Below, piece after piece: positions 57,240 through 63,135 of a stretch of 63,135 nt of DNA (within the stretch, counting starts at the first letter, position 1; every line of letters starts with the position of its first letter). This DNA is from Alphaproteobacteria bacterium (lineage in GTDB: Bacteria; Pseudomonadota; Alphaproteobacteria; Sphingomonadales; Kordiimonadaceae), in contig JAJFIS010000018.1 in assembly GCA_021774735.1 (NCBI GenBank), positions 1 to 63,135 of the forward strand. The letters run 5' to 3'. Below the pieces are notes generated by a model. It was not told the origin of the DNA and searched no databases. It was given only the letters and a program-made list of their open reading frames with translations. The position numbers and the translations under genes are program-made.

Positions 57240-57707
57240 ATGCTGTCAGCCCCTAGAGATCCTGATTTTCAAATAGATAATTTTCCATTGTTTAATTTGC
57301 TCTGCACGGCTTCGGCCTATTCAGAAGAGATGTCGTCTGCCATAAAGCAGCTTGACCTTGACCAATCCCATTGGCGCATTTTGATGCTGCTTGCTGATAA
57401 AAGTCCCAGCAGTGTGAGTGAACTTGCTAGTCGGTCGGTAACCAAAATGTCCACTGTCACCCGTATCATCTTGCGGATGGTTGACTGTGGGTTAGTTACC
57501 CGTTCTGTTCGGCCAAATGACCGCCGGGTCACAATGGTGCATTTGACCCAAAGTGCTGAACAAAAACTGGATAGACTACAAAGGGTTGCGGACCGAATAT
57601 ACAATCGCGCTATGAACGGCATGAGCTTACAAGCAGCAGAACAGCTAACCGATAGCCTAAAGCATATTCGCCATAATCTATCCCAGTCCCAATATTTAGA
57701 TAGTTAA
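57240..57707 (+). CDS. MarR family transcriptional regulator
   Basis: This 155-residue dimeric winged-helix regulator has LDQSHWRILMLLADKSPSSVSELA (recognition region begins), TKMSTVTRIILRMVDCGLVTRSVRPNDRRVTMVHLT (wing) and a C-terminal dimer helix. MarR proteins respond to phenolic or other small ligands, often acyl-CoA or aryl-CoA in degradation clusters. It follows the second FadJ-like gene with an 18-bp palindrome between, which fits autoregulation. Confidence 0.9.
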   Translation: MLSAPRDPDFQIDNFPLFNLLCTASAYSEEMSSAIKQLDLDQSHWRILMLLADKSPSSVSELASRSVTKMSTVTRIILRMVDCGLVTRSVRPNDRRVTMVHLTQSAEQKLDRLQRVADRIYNRAMNGMSLQAAEQLTDSLKHIRHNLSQSQYLDS

Positions 57708-57728
57708 ACTATTTTGGTCTCAACGGCT

Positions 57729-58280
57729 TTAGTTTAACGCTAGTTCAGCCTCAATCGCGGCCATAATACTTGGGTCGCGGGGTTTAGTTGTCGTCGGGAA
57801 AAAGGTAACCGCTTTACCGTCAGCTGAAATAAGATATTTATGGAAATTCCACTTTGGGATACTCTCTGCGCCCAACTTGGTCTCTAACCACTTATACAGC
57901 GGGTGAGCCTCATCGCCGATAACATGGTATTTATCCGTCAGTGGAAAGTTGACGCCGTAATTCACTTCGCAGAATTGTTTGATCTTGCCAGAATCGTCAA
58001 ATTCTTGGCCCCTAAAGTCTCCTGAGGGCACACCAACAATGATAAGACCTTTTTCGCGATGACTTTCCCATAGAGCCTGCAGACCCTCATATTGCGGCGT
58101 GAAACCACATTTGCTGGCGGTATTAACCAAAAGAACAGGATGGCCGGCAAAGTCTGCCATGGACATTTCTGTCCCATCGATGGAAGTAAAGTTAAAATCA
58201 TGGACGCTTTCATCGCCTGCAAAGGCCAAAAATTGCACTCCGAAAAAAGCTGCTGCCACTATCAATGTTTTTTTCAACAC
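57729..58280 (-). CDS. Glutathione peroxidase-family protein, exported
   Basis: This 183-residue peroxidase has a signal-like N-terminus (KKTLIVAAAFFGVQFLAFA), the peroxidatic Cys58 in NTASKCGFTPQYEGL, and KWNFHKYLI with the Trp and Asn of the catalytic set. The segment equivalent to FPCNQFxxQE reads VPSGDFRGQE, so the usual Gln is Asp and the Cys is Ser. A further Cys in IKQFCEVNYGV may act as resolving residue. The GTG at 58280 has AGGAG 7 nt upstream. Confidence 0.88.
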   Translation of the reverse strand: MLKKTLIVAAAFFGVQFLAFAGDESVHDFNFTSIDGTEMSMADFAGHPVLLVNTASKCGFTPQYEGLQALWESHREKGLIIVGVPSGDFRGQEFDDSGKIKQFCEVNYGVNFPLTDKYHVIGDEAHPLYKWLETKLGAESIPKWNFHKYLISADGKAVTFFPTTTKPRDPSIMAAIEAELALN

Positions 58281-58456
58281 TATCTTTCTCCTAATTCCAA
58301 ATGAAACCTCGTGTCTAACCAAGCCAGTTTAATGCATATTAATATTAATTACCACCAATTGCACCATCACATCTAATTGAGGTTTGCGGCGATTAAACCC
58401 GTAAAACTATTATATTCAGATTGCCCCTTAGCTATTACGAAGCTACTGTCAGGGCC

Positions 58457-59926
58457 ATGCCAAAGAAAAAAATGAAAAAGTTTGACTGCGAAATTGCTAT
58501 TCTTGGCTCTGGTTTTTCCGGCCTTGGGGCGGCAATGGCGCTTGAAAAACGCGGCATATCCGACTTTATAATCTTTGAAAAGGCCGCTAAAATTGGCGGT
58601 ACATGGCGGGAAAATATCTATCCCGGCGCGGCCTGTGATGTGCGCTCGATCATGTATAGCTATAGCTATGCCATGAACCCAAATTGGTCGCGGGCTTTCT
58701 CGCCCGGATATGAGATCCAAGCCTACGTCGAAGATGTCGCAGAGAGCCATGGTCTTATGGGCCGGGTGCGCTGTAACTACGGCGTCAGCGCGCTCAAATG
58801 GGAAGAGGGTGGCTGGACGGTAACCACCGAAGCAGGTGACATCTTGCGTGCCCGCTTTATCATCAGTGCGCTTGGGCCCTTGCATGTGCCTGTTAGGCCT
58901 GACATTAAAGGCTTCGCTGACTTCAAAGGCACCATGATGCATTCCGCTGAATGGCAAACGGATTATGATGTTACGGACAAGAAAATTGTCGTTATAGGCA
59001 GTGCGGCCAGTGCGGTTCAAATAGTGCCAGAAATTGCCAAGAAAGCCGCACATGTTAACGTCATGCAACGCAGCGCCAATTGGATCGTACCCCGCGAGGA
59101 TAAAGTCTTTGCCCCTTGGCAGAAGAAACTGTTTAAACATCTGCCCTTCACACAGCGCCTCATTCGCTGGAAGTTTTACCTATTTTCTGACCTGCGCTTC
59201 AGTGCTTTTCGCGGCGAACATAAATGGCTCAACCGTATCATGAAGCGCATGATTACCCGCAATATGGAAAAACGCATTGACGACCCTGAACTGCGCAAAA
59301 AAATCATTCCGGATTATGCTATTGGCTGCAAACGCATTTTGCTGTCGGATAATTACCTTGAAACGCTCAACCGCAACAATGTCAGCCTCAACACCGATGG
59401 CATCGACCATATTAATGCAAGCGGCATAAGCACTAAAAGCGGCGCGCAAATTGACGCTGATCTGATCGTGCTCGCCACTGGCTTTGACCCCACCCGCATG
59501 CTCGGCAATATTAAAGTTACCGGTTTGGGTGGTGTGCGCCTTGAGGATCAATGGGCAGATAAAATTCAGGCCTACCGCACCGTTCATGTGGCTAATATGC
59601 CCAATTTCCTGATGATGGTCGGCCCCAATAGCGGCCTCGGCCACCTCAGCATTATTTTCATGATCGAACAACAAGCGACCTATATCGCTAAGCTTATCGC
59701 CCAGATGAAAAAACGTGATTTAAAGACGGTATCAGTCAGCAGGTCGGTGGAAGATAGCTATAATATGGAACTGCAAGAGGCCCTGAAAACCACCATCTGG
59801 CACAGCGGCTGCCATAGCTGGTACCAAGACAAAAACGGCCACATCTTCTCGCTTTGGCCCCACCGCACGACAACATACTGGTGGCATCTAAAAATCGCCA
59901 AAATGGACGCGTTGGATTTTGAGTGA
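58457..59926 (+). CDS. Flavin-containing monooxygenase, Baeyer-Villiger type
   Basis: This 489-residue FAD/NADPH enzyme carries the N-terminal Rossmann motif AILGSGFSGLGAAMALEKRG, then IGGTWRENIYPGAACDV, the Baeyer-Villiger fingerprint FKGTMMHSAEW (FxGxxxHxxxW), and a second nucleotide fold IVVIGSAASAVQIVPEIAK. It would oxidise a ketone to an ester, but the substrate is unknown. The ATG at 58457 or the in-frame ATG at 58472 are both plausible; an upstream TTG at 58421 is less likely. Confidence 0.9.
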   Translation: MPKKKMKKFDCEIAILGSGFSGLGAAMALEKRGISDFIIFEKAAKIGGTWRENIYPGAACDVRSIMYSYSYAMNPNWSRAFSPGYEIQAYVEDVAESHGLMGRVRCNYGVSALKWEEGGWTVTTEAGDILRARFIISALGPLHVPVRPDIKGFADFKGTMMHSAEWQTDYDVTDKKIVVIGSAASAVQIVPEIAKKAAHVNVMQRSANWIVPREDKVFAPWQKKLFKHLPFTQRLIRWKFYLFSDLRFSAFRGEHKWLNRIMKRMITRNMEKRIDDPELRKKIIPDYAIGCKRILLSDNYLETLNRNNVSLNTDGIDHINASGISTKSGAQIDADLIVLATGFDPTRMLGNIKVTGLGGVRLEDQWADKIQAYRTVHVANMPNFLMMVGPNSGLGHLSIIFMIEQQATYIAKLIAQMKKRDLKTVSVSRSVEDSYNMELQEALKTTIWHSGCHSWYQDKNGHIFSLWPHRTTTYWWHLKIAKMDALDFE

Positions 59927-59992
59927 TTGGTTGAGCTTGCATCGCCAGTTTTACTCTAATACACTGTCCCATATATATCAGGGGGTGTATTT

Positions 59993-62980
59993 ATGGCTTT
60001 CCGCTATCTTATTTCATGTTTTACTGTTGTATGTTTAATAGGGGTTTCTTCTATTCATGCGGACGAAAAAATCGCTAACCCTAGACTGATCTCACAAGAA
60101 CCCTTTTCAAGGTCTGACACTCCTAAAAAATTTGATTTACCGCTGAAAGCCATGGACATTGATATTAATGTCGCGGGTCAGGTTGTTGAAACCACGATAA
60201 CGCTGACTTTCTTTAACCCTGAGAGAGATGAGCTAGAGGGCCAAATTCAACTTCAAATGCCACAAGGGTCGATTGTTAGTGGATATGCCCTAGATATTAA
60301 TGGTGCATTACGTGACGCCGTCATCGTTGAAGGTGAAACAGCTCAAATGGTTTATGAGGACATTAAAAGGCGTGGCGTAGACCCCGGTCTCGCAACGCTA
60401 ATAAGGCCTGATCTTTTTAATAACCTAGTATACCCCCTGCCCGCAGAGACGACACGCTCCATCCGCATTAAGTTTATAAGCCGCGTTAAACAAAGGAAAA
60501 ATTTCACCATTCCCTTTCATCTGAACGAGCCTGTGGAAGATATAACAATAAAGGCCAATTTTCAGGGTCATAGAAGCAAGCCTAGCCTTTCAATTGATGC
60601 GCACGAAATTACTATGAAAGGACCGAAGAAGGGCCTTTATTCAGCCGCAACATCACTAAAAAATACCCGGATTGAAAATGGTATTAAACTAAATCTCACC
60701 AAGCCCCGAAAATCTAGTTCCCTCTACCAGCATTCGAATGGAACACGGTATTTTGAAATTTTTGAACGGCTTCCAAAAACAAAGTCTAGGAAAATAAAAA
60801 AAACTAAAAATATGCGACTTTATTACGATGCATCATGGTCGCGTCAGCATACCAATAAAGCAGCCGAAGTAGCATTGATAAATGATGTAATTCACGAGTT
60901 GAAACCAACGCAGATTGAGCTAATAAGTCTGGGAGGCAAAAGTGACAGGCACTCGCTTGTCTTGAACAAAAAGAGCAATGATCTGCTTAAAAGTGTGAAT
61001 TCATGGTTAGATGACGTGACCTTTACAAATAACTCAAAATTAGAAAACGCTTTTGCAAATGACAATGCACCAGCCGATATATGCCTGCTTTTCACCGATG
61101 CAAATTATAAATTTGAAGCATCAAATATTACTCTACCCAATTGTCAGCTCCATGTAATTTCTTCCACCAGCAACACCAATCGCTTATATGGCTTATGGCT
61201 CGCGGAAGAAGGCGGCGGTGCCTTTCATTATTTGACACAAGACAATCAAGCCGAAATTACGAGCGCCATTCAACGCCCAAGCTATCAGCTTCGTACAATT
61301 CATATCGCTGGTGGAGAGGCTGATAATATTGCATCCATGAACACTAAGGATGGATACCAACATATCATCGGCACATTAAGCGGAAAATATGCCACTGTTA
61401 CACTTGGTTATGGAGCTGGGCACCGCGCTACCCAACATAAACGCTATCGTTTCGGCACCCAAAAACCCTTAAATTTCGATGGAATAGCCCCCCTATGGGC
61501 CGCCAAAAAAATAGATCGCGCCCGTATCGCGCCAAGAATAGACTATGATGAAATAGTTAAGTTAAGCCAAAAAGAGGGAGTGCTTACTCCTGAAACTGCA
61601 TTTCTTGTCCTTGAAGAATATGAAGATTATATTGATTTTAATATCCGCCCTCCTGAAACTGAACCAGAGCTTCGCAAAGAGTATGACAATGCGTTATTGG
61701 AATATTCTGAAGAAATAGCCGAAGCAAGAACAGACTATATTGAAACCATACAATCTGATTGGGATGCGCTTGTAGAATGGCATAATACGCCAAAATCAGT
61801 TTTCCACGAGCGAGCCGAGAGAAGAAAACAGGCACGGCTGGAACGAGAGCGGCGATGGGCAGAAGAAAGAGCTCGCCATCAAAACGACCCATCAAGCCAA
61901 AGCCACACATATGACGAAGATGAATTTGAAGAAATGGTTGTTACTGGTTCACGCATTACTCATAGCGATCTGCCTAACCGACCTCAAACCATTATTAAAC
62001 CCTGGACACCTGATCGACCTTATCTACGAATATTAAAAGAAACACCTATAACGAACTGGCCTCTTAAACTATTGGCTCTTCAGGTCGAATATGGAGATAA
62101 TTCCATTTTCTACTTCGACGTGGCCAATTTCTTGATGCAAGAAAACCAACAACCACTCGCTGTGAGCTTTGTTTTAAATGTTCTAGAGTTGGATGCATTA
62201 GATTCAATAACACTCCTGCAACTCGCCGAGACATTAGTTGATTATGGGGCAACCTATATTGCCTTGCCACTATTTGATCGTGTGATTGCTCAAGCACCTA
62301 AGAACTTGAAACATCCTCATAGAAAATATGCCTTAGCCCATATGCGTATCGCAGAACGCGCTAAAGACAAGGCCACCAAAATAAAGCACTACAAAAAGGC
62401 GCTGGATATCCTGTCGACTTTAATTGTGAAGCCTATGGGCCATTATAATGAGGGCGATGGAACTGAGATTGCTATGCTGGTAGAAGCTAATAATATAATT
62501 TCAAAGCTTAACGATTTAGGGCAATCCGTCCCTTCTTTTAAACAGTCCCTCATTCATAATATGGATGCTGATATAAGACTGGTTTTAGACTGGAATACAG
62601 CAGCCACAGACATGGACATTTGGGTCATCGAGCCTTCAGGGGAAAAGGCATATTATGGCAATAAGCAAACAAATATCGGCGGCCAAATGTCTAACGACAT
62701 TACAAGTGGTTATGGCCCAGAGTTTTATCTTCTAAAGTCCGCCCCTACGGGTACTTGGAAAATCTATGTCGACTATTTTGGCTCTGATATAATCAGGGCA
62801 AACGGCCCTGTTTCTATTACCGCATGGGTTTGCATCAACTATGGTCGTGTAAATGAAAAATGCGATAAAGCCTATACCGAGCTAACAGATGATGAGCAAG
62901 AAGAGTATTTTATTGCCACCGTTACGTTTGAAGCCCCTGATAATGTAGCAACCACTGAGAGTGCTTCGCCACAACAGTAA
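59993..62980 (+). CDS. Exported VIT / vWA / DUF2135 domain protein
   Basis: This 995-residue protein has a signal peptide (about 1-23), a VIT domain (about 45-175), and a von Willebrand A domain with MIDAS DASWS at 279-283. A charged middle region follows, then TPR-like helices (about 700-835) and a C-terminal DUF2135 domain starting near 860 (LVLDWNTAATDMDIWVIEPSG). In the middle, EEMVVTGSRI (646-655) resembles the start of TonB-dependent receptor plugs. DNA is AT-richer than in neighbouring genes. Related VIT/vWA proteins occur on bacterial surfaces; function unknown. Confidence 0.82.
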   Translation: MAFRYLISCFTVVCLIGVSSIHADEKIANPRLISQEPFSRSDTPKKFDLPLKAMDIDINVAGQVVETTITLTFFNPERDELEGQIQLQMPQGSIVSGYALDINGALRDAVIVEGETAQMVYEDIKRRGVDPGLATLIRPDLFNNLVYPLPAETTRSIRIKFISRVKQRKNFTIPFHLNEPVEDITIKANFQGHRSKPSLSIDAHEITMKGPKKGLYSAATSLKNTRIENGIKLNLTKPRKSSSLYQHSNGTRYFEIFERLPKTKSRKIKKTKNMRLYYDASWSRQHTNKAAEVALINDVIHELKPTQIELISLGGKSDRHSLVLNKKSNDLLKSVNSWLDDVTFTNNSKLENAFANDNAPADICLLFTDANYKFEASNITLPNCQLHVISSTSNTNRLYGLWLAEEGGGAFHYLTQDNQAEITSAIQRPSYQLRTIHIAGGEADNIASMNTKDGYQHIIGTLSGKYATVTLGYGAGHRATQHKRYRFGTQKPLNFDGIAPLWAAKKIDRARIAPRIDYDEIVKLSQKEGVLTPETAFLVLEEYEDYIDFNIRPPETEPELRKEYDNALLEYSEEIAEARTDYIETIQSDWDALVEWHNTPKSVFHERAERRKQARLERERRWAEERARHQNDPSSQSHTYDEDEFEEMVVTGSRITHSDLPNRPQTIIKPWTPDRPYLRILKETPITNWPLKLLALQVEYGDNSIFYFDVANFLMQENQQPLAVSFVLNVLELDALDSITLLQLAETLVDYGATYIALPLFDRVIAQAPKNLKHPHRKYALAHMRIAERAKDKATKIKHYKKALDILSTLIVKPMGHYNEGDGTEIAMLVEANNIISKLNDLGQSVPSFKQSLIHNMDADIRLVLDWNTAATDMDIWVIEPSGEKAYYGNKQTNIGGQMSNDITSGYGPEFYLLKSAPTGTWKIYVDYFGSDIIRANGPVSITAWVCINYGRVNEKCDKAYTELTDDEQEEYFIATVTFEAPDNVATTESASPQQ

Positions 62981-63010
62981 CAAGCCAATATACCATTACG
63001 CACAAGCAGA

Positions 63011-63040
63011 AAGCCCCTTCAGATTTCTCTGAAGGGGCTT
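63011..63040. terminator. Strong hairpin between the VIT gene and 5S rRNA
   Basis: A perfect 13-bp stem pairs 63011-63023 with 63028-63040 around the TTTC loop. It lies about 40 nt past the 3' end of the minus-strand 5S gene and likely ends both the rRNA operon and the VIT gene transcript, though the T-tracts are short. Confidence 0.7.
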
Positions 63041-63081
63041 CTTAATAGTTTGTGATGTGGATTTATATCAGTTTTTAGTAG

Positions 63082-63135
63082 ATCTGGCGGCGACCTACTC
63101 TTCCGCGCCTTAAGACGAAGTACCATCGGCGCAAC
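63082..63135 (-). rRNA. rrf: 5S ribosomal RNA, 3' part, cut by the window edge
   Basis: Read on the minus strand, the sequence contains GCGCCGATGGTACTTCGTCT and GAAGAGTAGGTCGCCGCCAG, the conserved 3' half of proteobacterial 5S rRNA. The 5' part lies outside the window. Since 5S is normally last in the rrn operon, 16S and 23S should lie to the right. The exact 3' end is estimated. Confidence 0.85.

Overview
The window looks like a chromosomal segment of an alphaproteobacterium of intermediate GC content. The evidence is gene order rather than any single gene. It carries the block pckA / chvI-chvG-hprK-rapZ-EIIA-HPr-ahcY-metK, followed by a DivL-like sensor protein, tsaE, an AmgK/MurU-type gene, addB-addA-trxA and, convergently, trpF-trpB-trpA-accD-folC. 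This arrangement is typical of Alphaproteobacteria. A marine, Kordiimonas-like lineage is possible, but that is a guess. A partial 5S rRNA gene on the minus strand at the right edge shows that an rRNA operon ends there. No insertion sequence, prophage, CRISPR array or tRNA gene was seen.

Layout. 1-337: a long three-tier hairpin and AT-rich leader. 338-4424: a YbbA/YbbP-type ABC exporter and a Bax-inhibitor-1-like membrane protein. 4425-7015: a small orphan gene behind a near-perfect sigma-54 promoter, a TusA-like sulfurtransferase, and a translationally coupled TSUP exporter with its TIGR02186 partner. 7300-14131: a fatty-acid/acyl-CoA oxidation cluster (MerR regulator with its own palindromic operator, acyl-CoA dehydrogenase, thiolase, FadJ-like fusion enzyme, dienoyl-CoA isomerase). 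14157-19131: trpFBA, accD, folC. 19188-28367 (minus): trxA, addA, addB, a fused sugar kinase/nucleotidyltransferase, tsaE. 28367-33480 (minus): DivL-like protein, metK, ahcY. 33592-38083 (minus): the regulatory PTS (HPr, EIIA, HprK), RapZ and the ChvG/ChvI two-component system, divergent from pckA. 40141-45112: J-domain protein, Na+-dependent transporter, serine hydrolase, rimO. 45195-50822: an ankyrin/LprI protein, a three-gene overlapping module (DUF2269, DUF4166, saccharopine-dehydrogenase-like) bracketed by 33-bp direct repeats, an FMN riboswitch with ribB, and an NTF2-like protein. 50869-59926: kynureninase, a PQQ-type dehydrogenase/cytochrome c fusion overlapping an FAD reductase, a second FadJ-like enzyme, MarR regulator, glutathione peroxidase and a Baeyer-Villiger-type monooxygenase. 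59993-62980: a large VIT/vWA/DUF2135 protein.

How genes work together. The pckA-chvIG-PTS block links envelope/acid sensing and carbon/nitrogen signalling with gluconeogenesis. AhcY and MetK form the SAM cycle. AddAB repairs double-strand breaks. The two beta-oxidation loci each have a linked regulator and operator-like palindrome.

The points most worth a second look are: the histidine kinase whose phosphoacceptor His is Tyr (DivL-type); the AmgK-MurU fusion in one reading frame; the sigma-54 promoter plus upstream palindrome serving an unknown 73-residue protein; the 33-bp direct repeats around a three-gene module; and the TonB-receptor-like VVTGSRI motif inside a VIT/vWA protein. I found no convincing wholly new system; these are candidates.
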